Positions 55,861-64,000 of a stretch of DNA of 64,000 nt are shown here, one piece after another. A program made the position numbers and the translations under genes. Source of the stretch: Gammaproteobacteria bacterium (GTDB lineage: Bacteria > Pseudomonadota > Gammaproteobacteria > SZUA-229); the NCBI GenBank assembly GCA_016744065.1, contig JADGFA010000012.1, positions 20,367 through 84,366 of the forward strand. Reading direction: 5' to 3'. The notes under the pieces were generated by a model. It had not been told where the DNA came from and did not search any database. It worked only from the letters and a program-made list of their open reading frames with translations. The stretch's first letter is position 1. Every line of letters starts with the position of its first letter.

Positions 55861-57576
55861 TTACATACCATCTGTTTTTTCTAATAACAATAATGTTACA
55901 TCATCACGTAACGGCTTTATTGTATTTTCTAGTTTATTAACAATTAATTTAAGTCGATTACTGGGTGAAAGTGTTTTACCCATCTTTGCTATCAATTTAA
56001 ACAGGCCACCTAATTCCAACATTGTATTTTCGTTTACAAACCCCTCAGTAACACCATCAGAATATATATACAAACTTCCATTTCCCAGCTTTATAATTGC
56101 TTTTGTATAAATTGTATCCGGCATTACACCCAAAGGCGGAGCCACTGCTTCAAACTCCTGGCAAAAACCATCTTCTAAAAAATATAACGCGGGAGGGTTG
56201 CCCGCGTTTACCAGATGAATTTCATCACTTGATGGACAATACAAACCTGCAACCATAGTAACAAACATACCATGAATAGATGTTTCACATAACTCATTAT
56301 TTATTTCATACATCAACTGGGCAGGCTCATCAATTCGCTTTCCCAGACATCTGAAAAGACTACTGGTTTTAGCCATTAATAATGCAGCATTAACGCCTTT
56401 TCCTGACACATCACCCAGGTTAAAATATATATTGCCATTATCCAGTGCAAAAAAATCATAGAAATCACCCGATAAAATTTTAGCTGATATATTTATTCCA
56501 TTTATTGGAAAACCATTTCCCTTATCTTCTGGCAATAAACTTTGCTGTATTTCTCTTGCCAGGTTTAAGTCTCGATTTATTTCTTTTGCCAGTCGATCAC
56601 GTTCATCCAGGGCCTGCTCAAGCCGCAAAGTGAGCTCCTGAAAATTAACATTATCTTCATTTAACCTTATATTAGCTTCATATAATATTTGTGAAAACGC
56701 AATGTGCTCCTGCACATGGATTTCAAGTACCAAAGCAGTCAAATCAACTTCATCAGGTATAGCCTCTAGTAGTTCTTCTGCTCGATAAGGTTCCATAAAA
56801 AAATCTTCAGATAATATTTTTCTACATCGATTTATCACATAACTTTTATCATCTGCTGTATAAACAGCCGCCATCCAGTCAGCACAATGAATAAGCTTAC
56901 AAAGCTGTTGATCCAGCTCAGACAGTCCTGAATTACTTAATATTTTATCTTTATGATAATGATGCAGTGATAACGGAAGTTGCATCTCTGGAAAAATATT
57001 CCATGCTTCCATAAATAAACTTAGTTGTGTATTGTGTTTATCATTAAATACATTTTTTTCCATAGTTAAGCGGGCATTTGGTTCACGCTTACGCAACTCT
57101 GTCCAAATTTCACCTTTATCCGGTTGCTTAAGAAATAATAAAAAACAGCCTATATCCTGAATAAAACCTGCTGTAAAACATAAACTGGCATCCAGACCAA
57201 TTAATTCCCCCAACATTCTCGCACTCACGGCTCGGCGCAACGAATCCTGCCAGAATGCCTGCATATCCAGACCCGATATTCTATACTGATTTAGTGAACT
57301 ATAAATAATCTGGATCAAGGCTAATTGAGATACACGTTCAATACCCGACAGGCTAATTGCCTGATAAACACTATTAACTTTATTCGTCAGGTTAAAATGA
57401 TCAGAATTAATTATTTTTAATAAATGCTGAAAAAAATCTGGATATTTTTCAATCAATTTATCAACAGCATGCTCCAGGTCATCACGTTGATCTGCTAAAC
57501 CAAGAAACTCCCTGACAATATCAGGTAAATCAGGTATACCTGATGTATTTAAATTAACTGTTTTATAAGCAGACAT
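55861..57576 (-). CDS. HDOD domain fused to SpoIIE/RsbU-type PP2C phosphatase
   Basis: First gene of the seven-gene operon. The 571 residues hold an HDOD domain (about 15-235, with SGIERVSQLALIQI and FTAGFIQDIGCFLLFL), a coiled-coil linker (about 305-350) and a SpoIIE-type phosphatase (about 355-571). Metal motifs are LSGDFYDFF, LGDVSGKGVNAALLMA, NAGNPPALYF, YSDGVTEGF and RDDVTLLLLE. The phosphatase should dephosphorylate the STAS protein. HDOD domains are signal-transduction modules whose ligand is generally unknown. Confidence 0.9.
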   Translation of the reverse strand: MSAYKTVNLNTSGIPDLPDIVREFLGLADQRDDLEHAVDKLIEKYPDFFQHLLKIINSDHFNLTNKVNSVYQAISLSGIERVSQLALIQIIYSSLNQYRISGLDMQAFWQDSLRRAVSARMLGELIGLDASLCFTAGFIQDIGCFLLFLKQPDKGEIWTELRKREPNARLTMEKNVFNDKHNTQLSLFMEAWNIFPEMQLPLSLHHYHKDKILSNSGLSELDQQLCKLIHCADWMAAVYTADDKSYVINRCRKILSEDFFMEPYRAEELLEAIPDEVDLTALVLEIHVQEHIAFSQILYEANIRLNEDNVNFQELTLRLEQALDERDRLAKEINRDLNLAREIQQSLLPEDKGNGFPINGINISAKILSGDFYDFFALDNGNIYFNLGDVSGKGVNAALLMAKTSSLFRCLGKRIDEPAQLMYEINNELCETSIHGMFVTMVAGLYCPSSDEIHLVNAGNPPALYFLEDGFCQEFEAVAPPLGVMPDTIYTKAIIKLGNGSLYIYSDGVTEGFVNENTMLELGGLFKLIAKMGKTLSPSNRLKLIVNKLENTIKPLRDDVTLLLLEKTDGM

Positions 57577-57758
57577 AAATATCAGGTTATAATTTTTATA
57601 ATTAAATTCAATAGAGTATAGCTGTAAAGCAATAAAAAACTGTAAATTTATTACCAGTTAATACCCTGAGCCATCCCTTGTAGTTACCCCCACTTCAGGT
57701 CATAATAAAAATGAAGCCTGACATAGACAACAGCTTAATAAGAGCCGGACTTCTGTTT

Positions 57759-57783
57759 TTCTGTACAGAATATTTCTTATAAT
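57759..57783 (+). promoter_or_regulatory. Palindrome inside a predicted moxR-operon promoter
   Basis: TTCTGTACAGAA (57759-57770) is a perfect 12-bp palindrome. TATAAT follows at 57778-57783, about 69 bases before the moxR ATG; the palindrome lies in the spacer. TTCTGT also occurs at 57751 and 57785. This is the usual position for a repressor operator; the -35 hexamer is poor. Confidence 0.35.
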
Positions 57784-57851
57784 CTTCTGTATCATAAATG
57801 GAACCATATGCACAAAGTAGCACCTTATAATAATCATTCTGAGACTTTTTT

Positions 57852-58799
57852 ATGACCCAGCAATCTGTTTCAACCACTGAACAAAATCAGAAATTACTTA
57901 AACTTACTGAAAAATCAATTTCGACCATTATCCTGGGTAAAAACACACAGATTCAACTTGCTCTCAGTTGCCTCCTGGCTGGTGGACATCTACTTATTGA
58001 AGATTTACCTGGCGTTGGAAAAACAACGCTTTCTCTCACACTGGCTAAAGTTTTTGGGCTTGATTTCCAACGTATTCAGTTCACTAGTGACCTGTTACCT
58101 TCAGATGTATTAGGTGTTTCTATATTCGACACAAATAATCAGTCCTTTAAGTTTCATCAGGGACCGGTGTTCACACAGGTATTACTTGCTGATGAAATTA
58201 ACCGCTCTACACCCAAAACACAAAGCGCCCTGCTCGAAGCTATGGAGGAGAAACAAGTTACCCAGGATGGTATAACCCGTGTGCTACCCAAACCCTTTTT
58301 TGTTATTGCTACTCAGAATCCCATGGAACAGGTAGGCACTTTTCCACTGCCCGAGTCACAACTTGATCGATTTTTAATGAGAATAAATATTGGTTACCCT
58401 GATCAACAGGCTGAAATGGAATTATTAAAAGGAAATAACCGACACCAGATGATTAAGCAGCTTGAAGTCGTCATTACACCTGAACAATTAATTAAAATAC
58501 AGTTATCTGTAGAAAAAATTCACATGTCACAGGCTATACTTGACTATGTATTATCTTTGATACGCAGCAGTCGCTTATCACCCTGGTTTATCAGTGGCCT
58601 TTCTCCACGCGCGGGCCTGGCACTACAGCGTTGCTCCCGAGCATGGGCCTTTCTACAGGGGCGTGATCATGTTTTACCTGAGGACGTACAACAGGTACTA
58701 CCCTGTGTTGCAGCACACCGATTACAAATACACCCTGAACATCAGAATAAAAACATCGATGATTTAATTACCTTATTAATAAAACAGGTTCCTGTTTAA
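57852..58799 (+). CDS. MoxR-family AAA+ ATPase
   Basis: A 315-residue AAA+ ATPase of the MoxR/RavA group. Walker A is DLPGVGKTTLS, Walker B is VLLADEINRSTPKTQ, sensor 1 is in VIATQNPMEQ, and the arginine finger region is FPLPESQLDRF. The lid domain has SGLSPRAGLALQRCSRAWAF. MoxR ATPases act as chaperones for VWA or DUF58 partners. The DUF58 gene starts inside its TAA stop, so both are translationally coupled, and a TgpA protein follows. Confidence 0.93.
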   Translation: MTQQSVSTTEQNQKLLKLTEKSISTIILGKNTQIQLALSCLLAGGHLLIEDLPGVGKTTLSLTLAKVFGLDFQRIQFTSDLLPSDVLGVSIFDTNNQSFKFHQGPVFTQVLLADEINRSTPKTQSALLEAMEEKQVTQDGITRVLPKPFFVIATQNPMEQVGTFPLPESQLDRFLMRINIGYPDQQAEMELLKGNNRHQMIKQLEVVITPEQLIKIQLSVEKIHMSQAILDYVLSLIRSSRLSPWFISGLSPRAGLALQRCSRAWAFLQGRDHVLPEDVQQVLPCVAAHRLQIHPEHQNKNIDDLITLLIKQVPV

Positions 58800-59779
58800 T
58801 GTCATCCAGCCTGCCTTTAATTCCACAGTTCTTTGAACGCTTTATTAAAAACTGGTCAGACAAGCGACAAACCATTGTTAATCACCAGTTCATAATAAAC
58901 CGAAAGCAACTCTATATATTACCCACACGACATGCCATCAGCTACTTTTTTATATTATTACTGATTTTATTTGGATCTATTAATTATGAAAATAGCCTGG
59001 GGTTTATGCTGGTCTTTTTACTTGTTTCACTGGGTTTTCTGGGCATGATCTACACTCATCAGAATATAAATCAACTTAAGATTAAAATCGGTCAGGCTGA
59101 ACCTGTATTTGCTGGCCAGAGCATATATTTTCCTGTTTATATATCACAGACTTCTAATTCCATACGCCCAAATTTAAAATTACTTTCAGAAACAGGACAA
59201 ATTACAAGCACACACCTCATTAATAATAAGAACACAGAATGCCAATTACAGCTTACAACAACCCAACGGGGGTATGTTTCCCCGGGTCGAATTAAACTAT
59301 ATAGTGAATATCCACTAGGATTATTTCATGCATGGAGCTGGTTAAAACTTAAAGGACAGTGCATCGTTTACCCTGAACCAGACTCCCAGCACCATCCATT
59401 AAATTTTACGGAAAATGATACTCAAGGGACGTCTATCAGTAATAAGCAGGGTATAGATGATTTTGCTGGTATTCGACAATATCAGGCAGGTGATCTTCCA
59501 AACCACATGGCCTGGAAGGCAATAGCCAGAACAGGCCAACTACAAACCAAACTATTTAATAATGAATCCACGAAAAAAATATGGATAAACTGGAATAACA
59601 CAAATGAAACACTGGATATAGAGCATCGATTATCTATTTTATGCCGGATGATCCTGGATGCTAATGACAAAAATATAGTTTATGGTCTAAAAATGCCAGA
59701 TACTGTTATTCAGCCCTCTTCAGGATTACAGCATAAACATAACTGCTTGAAAACACTTTCATTATTTGGGTACTCATGA
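58799..59779 (+). CDS. DUF58 membrane protein
   Basis: A 326-residue protein with two adjacent membrane helices (about 49-86, ending SLGFLGMIYTHQN) and a cytoplasmic VWA-like DUF58 region. The family core is GIDDFAGIRQYQAGDLPNHM followed by AWKAIARTGQLQTKLFNNE. The MIDAS residues of a true VWA domain are not clear. It overlaps moxR by one base and tgpA by four bases (ATGA). DUF58-MoxR-transglutaminase sets are widespread and are linked to cell-envelope maintenance. Confidence 0.92.
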   Translation: MSSSLPLIPQFFERFIKNWSDKRQTIVNHQFIINRKQLYILPTRHAISYFFILLLILFGSINYENSLGFMLVFLLVSLGFLGMIYTHQNINQLKIKIGQAEPVFAGQSIYFPVYISQTSNSIRPNLKLLSETGQITSTHLINNKNTECQLQLTTTQRGYVSPGRIKLYSEYPLGLFHAWSWLKLKGQCIVYPEPDSQHHPLNFTENDTQGTSISNKQGIDDFAGIRQYQAGDLPNHMAWKAIARTGQLQTKLFNNESTKKIWINWNNTNETLDIEHRLSILCRMILDANDKNIVYGLKMPDTVIQPSSGLQHKHNCLKTLSLFGYS

Positions 59780-61776
59780 AAGAAACCTTAAGTATACACA
59801 GACTAAAAAATTTAAAGGAAGCCCCTGCTTTCTGGGTTTTACTGTCTCTTGCTCTGGTACTATCACCTCATTTAAACCGCTTTCCTGGCTGGGCCATTAT
59901 ACTTTTAAGCATTTTATTTACATGGAGAATACTGTGTATAAATAATGAGCACTTGCTACCACCCAAATGGCTACTGGTATTCATTAGTATATCTTCATTA
60001 ATTGGTGTTTTTATAACCTTTGGCACTCTAGCTGGAAAAACAGCTGGCTCTATTTCTCTTTCTATTTTACTCGCAATAAAAGTACACGAAAGTAAAACTA
60101 ATCGAGATTATATGCTGTTAATATCTCTTAGCTTTTTTATCATTGTCACTAATTTTTTATTTTCCCAGAGTATTCCAACTGTTATATACATGCTATTTTC
60201 AATTATCATTTTAATTATTAGTATGATCAGTATCAATCAAAATTTTGCACCGTTAAGCATTAGTTATAAATTAAAATTTTCAATAAAAATTCTATTTCAG
60301 TCCATTCCACTTATGCTAATTATGTTTTTACTCTTCCCTAGAATTCCGGGCCCTTTATGGCAATTACCCAATGACAGGCAATCAGCATTAACGGGCTTAA
60401 GTGACACTATGTCTCCGGGAAATATTGCTAATTTAATTCAATCCAATGCCGTTGCCTTCCGTATTAATTTTCACAATGCTGTTCCAGCGCAAAAAAATCT
60501 TTACTGGCGCGCACTAACATTATGGTATTTTGATGGCATCACATGGGAACAGGGAAAAACCAACCCTTCACCATTAACAAAACTATATACATCTTCAAAT
60601 AAATCAGCAAGTTATACTGTAACCTTGGAACCACATCAAAAAAACTGGTTATTTGCATTAGACATTCCATCAGATGTACCTGATTTCGTTATCTATACAA
60701 ATAATTACAACTTACGCGCAAAGCATAAAATCAATAATTTATACAAATATAAGGTCTCTTCTGTACTAGAGTATTTTTCTCAAAGCAACATACCTTCATG
60801 GGAAAAAAGCGCAGGCCTTAAAATACCTCTTCATACAAATCCAAAAACTATAAAATTAGGTAAAAATTTAGCTAAAGAATATCAGAGTGATGAAGAAATC
60901 GTTAATCATGTATTAGAACTTTTTAACCAGCAAAATTTTCATTACACGCTTAGCCCCCCATTAACATCTGGGTTTAATTCTGTTGATCAATTTTTATTTG
61001 ATACAAAACGTGGTTTTTGTGAACACTATGCCGGTAGCTTTACCTTGTTAATGCGTGCGGCAGGCATTCCAGCAAGAGTCATATTAGGCTTTCAGGGGGG
61101 CACGATCAATCCTGTCAATCAAATTATGACCGTACGCAACAGCGATGCACATGCCTGGTCAGAAGTATGGCTAGAACATCGAGGCTGGGTACGTATTGAC
61201 CCAACAGCAGCCATAGCGCCTCTTCGCATTGAACAGAACCTTAATGCTGCATTAGATCCAGCAGAGAACCGGCCACTTCATATGCACATCAATAGTGGCT
61301 TAATTAAGAACATATTATTTTACTGGGATGCTATTGATAACCAGTGGAATCAATGGGTTGTTGGTTATGACAATAAAGTACAGGAAAATTTTTTAAGGCT
61401 ATTGTTTAATGAAAAAATTGATTTCTCTAAAACTATATTTTTAATGGTTATTTATTTTACTATAACGATGCTTATGCTTTCATTATTTATTATTAAACCA
61501 TGGCAAAAACCAAAACTGGATACGGTAGTGAAAACTTATAATCGTTTTTGTAAAAAACTAGCGCACCAGGGGATTCGTCGCTCAGCCTATGAAGAGCCAT
61601 TAGATTATGCCAAAAGAGCAATAAACGCTTTACCTGACAACAGGCATTCCATTGAATTAATTACCCAGCTATATATAAAGTTAAGATACAAGGCGTCACA
61701 TAACGAAAAGCAACTTCACCAGTTTAAATACCTTACAAATAAATTCAAACCTGGCAAAGCAGAAAAACTTCAATGA
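59776..61776 (+). CDS. tgpA: TgpA-like transglutaminase-domain membrane protein
   Basis: A 666-residue protein of the TgpA type (DUF3488, transglutaminase, DUF4129). About six N-terminal helices (residues 18-190) lead to a periplasmic domain with the Cys-His-Asp triad: Cys415 in RGFCEHYAGSF, His459 in DAHAWSEVW and Asp475 in RIDPTAA. One helix near 550-573 and a cytoplasmic DUF4129-like tail follow (QGIRRSAYEEPLDYAKRA). P. aeruginosa TgpA is essential for growth; the enzyme substrate is unsettled. It ends 16 bp from the converging SCP2-like gene. Confidence 0.93.
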   Translation: MKETLSIHRLKNLKEAPAFWVLLSLALVLSPHLNRFPGWAIILLSILFTWRILCINNEHLLPPKWLLVFISISSLIGVFITFGTLAGKTAGSISLSILLAIKVHESKTNRDYMLLISLSFFIIVTNFLFSQSIPTVIYMLFSIIILIISMISINQNFAPLSISYKLKFSIKILFQSIPLMLIMFLLFPRIPGPLWQLPNDRQSALTGLSDTMSPGNIANLIQSNAVAFRINFHNAVPAQKNLYWRALTLWYFDGITWEQGKTNPSPLTKLYTSSNKSASYTVTLEPHQKNWLFALDIPSDVPDFVIYTNNYNLRAKHKINNLYKYKVSSVLEYFSQSNIPSWEKSAGLKIPLHTNPKTIKLGKNLAKEYQSDEEIVNHVLELFNQQNFHYTLSPPLTSGFNSVDQFLFDTKRGFCEHYAGSFTLLMRAAGIPARVILGFQGGTINPVNQIMTVRNSDAHAWSEVWLEHRGWVRIDPTAAIAPLRIEQNLNAALDPAENRPLHMHINSGLIKNILFYWDAIDNQWNQWVVGYDNKVQENFLRLLFNEKIDFSKTIFLMVIYFTITMLMLSLFIIKPWQKPKLDTVVKTYNRFCKKLAHQGIRRSAYEEPLDYAKRAINALPDNRHSIELITQLYIKLRYKASHNEKQLHQFKYLTNKFKPGKAEKLQ

Positions 61777-61792
61777 TAAGTTTAAAATAGTA

Positions 61793-62194
61793 TTAGTTAA
61801 TCGCTTTCCCCATTAGAGCAAAACATTTTACAAAAGCAGCTGATAAACGAGGGTCTTTAATCATGACTGCATAATCACCTTTATTAAACTTAAGTTTACG
61901 CGATGTATAGGCCAGTCCCAGTTTCATCAAGCCAGGCGGTTTAGCTACAAGCGCATCCCAACTCTCCGAAGTTGCTCTCAAATCCCAGTTAATTGATTCA
62001 CCATTGGGACTCCCTGCAGAAACAATTTGGCCATTGACAATAATCAATACAACACGAGGCTCATCTTCAGCCTCTATTCCAAATGCAACAACTGAGTTAA
62101 AATCAAACTGACCTAGCTCCTGCGCAATACCTTCACCACTATTCCATATTTCTTTATAATTTGTAGCCCAATCGTTTGTAAATAATTCAGGCAT
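61793..62194 (-). CDS. SCP2-like sterol-carrier fold protein
   Basis: A 133-residue protein with the layout of small bacterial SCP2-like proteins: LFTNDWATNYKEIWNSGEGI, then VVLIIVNGQIVSAG, WDLRATSESWDALVAKPPGL and a final KLKFNKGDYAVMIKDPRLSA. The fold makes a hydrophobic tunnel for lipids, but no bacterial ligand can be stated. No signal peptide, so cytoplasmic. It converges with the tgpA gene. The call is based on pattern memory, so moderate confidence. Confidence 0.65.
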   Translation of the reverse strand: MPELFTNDWATNYKEIWNSGEGIAQELGQFDFNSVVAFGIEAEDEPRVVLIIVNGQIVSAGSPNGESINWDLRATSESWDALVAKPPGLMKLGLAYTSRKLKFNKGDYAVMIKDPRLSAAFVKCFALMGKAIN

Positions 62195-62729
62195 AAGCCA
62201 TCGACTCCAGTCTATTTTTTAACATTTTTAACATATGCGGTGAAATTACCAAAAAATGCTATTTGAATCCAGTAAATTCATACTACAACTATAGCTTAAT
62301 ATCTAATTAGCATAATTAAATAACAAAAAACATGTATTTTAACTACAAATACTTAAATATCGGTAAATATAAGAAAGTAATAATAAAAGAGATTAGAGAT
62401 ATTAAGCTTCTCTACAATAATGGTACAAAGCTTGCTGTTAGTCTATAGTCCAAACAGGATACTAGTAGAGCCAAATATAGTGTCATTTTCCTTATTTTGA
62501 AGACTTGACTCCACTTACCGGAAAACTAAGGCTATAATGATGCCATGTAAATTTAGACTCATAAACTCAATCCCTTCTTGCTATATCCTTATACCGTAAC
62601 CAGAAAACACAAATGAACTATTTTTACATTCCTGTTAATTTTACAATTTTCTAGCCCAGTAACAGATAGAAATTTTCTGTATAAATCATGCTATTATATC
62701 TAAAATAAAAGTTAATCTAATATATTGTA
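62195..62729. other. Very AT-rich intergenic region
   Basis: 535 bases without a supported gene. It contains a TTGACT and a TATAAT (62503-62536) but their spacing of 22 bases is too long for a good promoter. ACAGATAGAAATTTTCTGT (62662-62680) is palindromic and lies 60 bases before the RND adaptor, a candidate operator. A 20-codon ORF near 62539 (MMPCKFRLINSIP) lacks support. Confidence 0.4.
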
Positions 62730-62741
62730 ATGGAATTATAT

Positions 62742-63860
62742 ATGATTCAACCTCCCAACATTTTTTCTTACAAATCTCTGATCACCTTATTTTCTACTCT
62801 ATTGATTATAAACCTGACCGCCTGTAGTAATGACAACAATGAAACAAAGGGAAAAACCATACGCCCTGCCAAAATAATAGTGATTGGTAATCCCCTCACC
62901 GGTGCACAAAGAACATACCCAGGTGAAGTAGAAGCAGGCGATCGCTCTGAACAGGCATTTCGTGTTGGTGGTGAACTGGTTAAATTACCAGCTAAAGCAG
63001 GTTTAAAAGTAAAACAGGGACAGCTTTTAGCTCAACTTGACCCATCTGACTTTCAACTACGTGTCGATGAACAACAGGCCAGATTTGACCTGGTAAAGGT
63101 TCAGTATGAGCGAACAGACAAACTAGTTAAACAACAATTAATTCCAAGGTCTGACTTTGATAAAGCAAAATCAAACCTGCTCACGGCAAAAGCCGATTTA
63201 AGACTGGCCAGGGCCAATCTATCCTATACTCAACTACACGCACCTTTCGATGGTGTTATATCCAGAGTAAACGTAAAAAACCATGAAAATCTGCAACAGA
63301 ACGAGATCGTTCTCATCATTCAAACAACTGATAATATTGATATCACTTTTAACCTGTCAGAAAATATTATTTCTAAACTCAAAAGAGGCAGTAAAAAAAT
63401 AGCCCATCCAAAAGTTATTTTTGATAGCTATCCCGATAAGACCTATGAAACTAATGTTAAAGAATTTGACTCAGAGTCAGACCCTCAAACTCGTAGTTAC
63501 AAAGTTACACTAACAATGCCAGCACCTGAAGAGTTCATTGCGCTTCCGGGCATGAGCGTGAGTGTACATCTGGATTTCAGCCAATTGGTAGAAACAAACA
63601 GCACAATGATAACCATTCCTGTGGAAGCTGTATTTTCTCCTGAAGATAAAAAACTTAAGACCAGGACACATATGGTCTGGCAGGTTAATCCTGACACAAT
63701 GCAGGCACACGGTACTGAGGTTAATATTGGGCAGATTAATAGCCAGGGTATTGAAATTGTTTCTGGACTACAATCTGGCGATCAGATAATTACCGCTGGT
63801 GTTAACTTTATAAAGGAAGGCCAAACAATAAAACCATGGATAAAAGAATCCGGACTTTAA
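62742..63860 (+). CDS. RND efflux periplasmic adaptor lipoprotein
   Basis: A membrane fusion protein. The start at 62742 has GGA seven bases upstream; an in-frame ATG at 62730 would add four residues. The signal peptide ends in LTAC, so it is probably a lipoprotein. The lipoyl half-motifs are GGELVKLPAKAGLKVKQGQL and SYTQLHAPFDGVISRVNVKN around a coiled-coil hairpin (QARFDLVKVQYERTDKLV). A beta-barrel domain and a C-terminal segment (VEIVSGLQSGDQIITAGVNF-like) follow. The permease starts 90 bp downstream at 63951. It is a different subgroup from the adaptor at 18251. Confidence 0.9.
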   Translation: MIQPPNIFSYKSLITLFSTLLIINLTACSNDNNETKGKTIRPAKIIVIGNPLTGAQRTYPGEVEAGDRSEQAFRVGGELVKLPAKAGLKVKQGQLLAQLDPSDFQLRVDEQQARFDLVKVQYERTDKLVKQQLIPRSDFDKAKSNLLTAKADLRLARANLSYTQLHAPFDGVISRVNVKNHENLQQNEIVLIIQTTDNIDITFNLSENIISKLKRGSKKIAHPKVIFDSYPDKTYETNVKEFDSESDPQTRSYKVTLTMPAPEEFIALPGMSVSVHLDFSQLVETNSTMITIPVEAVFSPEDKKLKTRTHMVWQVNPDTMQAHGTEVNIGQINSQGIEIVSGLQSGDQIITAGVNFIKEGQTIKPWIKESGL

Positions 63861-63950
63861 AGTTAAGCTGTTAAATTTTTTATAATATAAATATATAATA
63901 TATAATATCTAATATATTTTATATGCCTAAACCTAAAGTAATTTAATGCT

Positions 63951-64000
63951 ATGAATATTGCAGAATTTTCCATACGAAATAAATTAATTAGCTGGTTAAT
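63951..64000 (+). CDS. RND efflux permease, 5' end only
   Basis: An ATG at 63951 opens MNIAEFSIRNKLISWL, the typical N-terminal start of RND permeases (amphipathic helix before TM1), and runs off the window end. Position right after a periplasmic adaptor gene supports the call. Only 16 codons are visible. Confidence 0.7.
   Translation, partial: MNIAEFSIRNKLISWL

Noticed and set aside
57695..57877. 60-codon minus-strand ORF across the moxR start
   Set aside because: It covers the moxR promoter and start region, lacks a ribosome site and has no protein-like pattern.
62539..62601. 20-codon ORF before the RND adaptor
   Set aside because: Too short, weak ribosome site and no attenuator structure to make it a leader peptide.

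Overview
This is an AT-rich bacterial chromosome segment. Gene content points to a Gammaproteobacterium: MnmC, YcaO, RsmJ, RlmM, TrmJ, SuhB with the MHPMLNIA N-terminus, SbcB, YajQ, Aas-LplT and DUF2835 all have typical gammaproteobacterial forms. The HpnCDE squalene genes, a Helicobacter-type malate:quinone oxidoreductase, a predicted di-iron oxygen sensor, a consensus FNR box and a chemoreceptor suggest a motile organism that meets changing oxygen levels. The genus cannot be fixed from sequence reading alone. No rRNA, tRNA, CRISPR array, transposase or integrase was recognised.

Layout. 1-3145: mnmC (cut by the window edge), hpnC and an OmpH-like lipoprotein. 3192-3963: seven tandem copies of a hairpin-forming repeat; single relatives lie at 37348-37443 and 45225-45301. 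4029-6949: a VIT/VWA surface-type protein with a GlyGly-CTERM-like tail, divergent from an XRE-type regulator. 7382-15908: aas-lplT lysophospholipid salvage, hpnD-hpnE, a YciK-like SDR, an FHA membrane protein and a homologue of tRNA-queuosine mannosyltransferase. 16001-23233: an Atm1-type ABC exporter and an RND efflux pair overlapping a phosphopantetheinyl transferase. 23308-28151: a CHASE2 Ser/Thr kinase, a PP2C phosphatase and a frameshifted small membrane protein, then a predicted oxygen-binding di-iron protein coupled to a degenerate chemoreceptor-like protein.

28356-31832 holds tatD, ycaO and rsmJ. 31833-34368 looks like an accessory insert: a 57-residue ORF, an O-methyltransferase, an unknown protein and a decayed gene. 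34369-41339 is mostly translation and housekeeping (DUF2835, yajQ, DUF423, trmJ, suhB, ibaG, rlmM, ylqF, mqo). 41387-49340 carries a BarA-like hybrid kinase with a PhnD-like binding protein, a DUF5610 protein and a chemoreceptor. 49455-51431 has an FNR-box promoter before a small membrane protein, then sbcB.

The most distinctive locus is 51949-57576. It is a seven-gene operon with 5-12 bp gaps that joins a complete RsbU/RsbW/RsbV-type partner-switch module (HDOD-PP2C phosphatase, HATPase kinase, STAS antagonist) to a complete MCE/Mla-type lipid ABC transporter (permease, ATPase, MCE protein, auxiliary lipoprotein). The STAS protein sits where MlaB normally does, so phosphorylation-controlled phospholipid transport is a testable idea. 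Divergent from it is a MoxR-DUF58-TgpA operon. The window closes with an SCP2-like protein and a second RND adaptor whose permease runs off the end.
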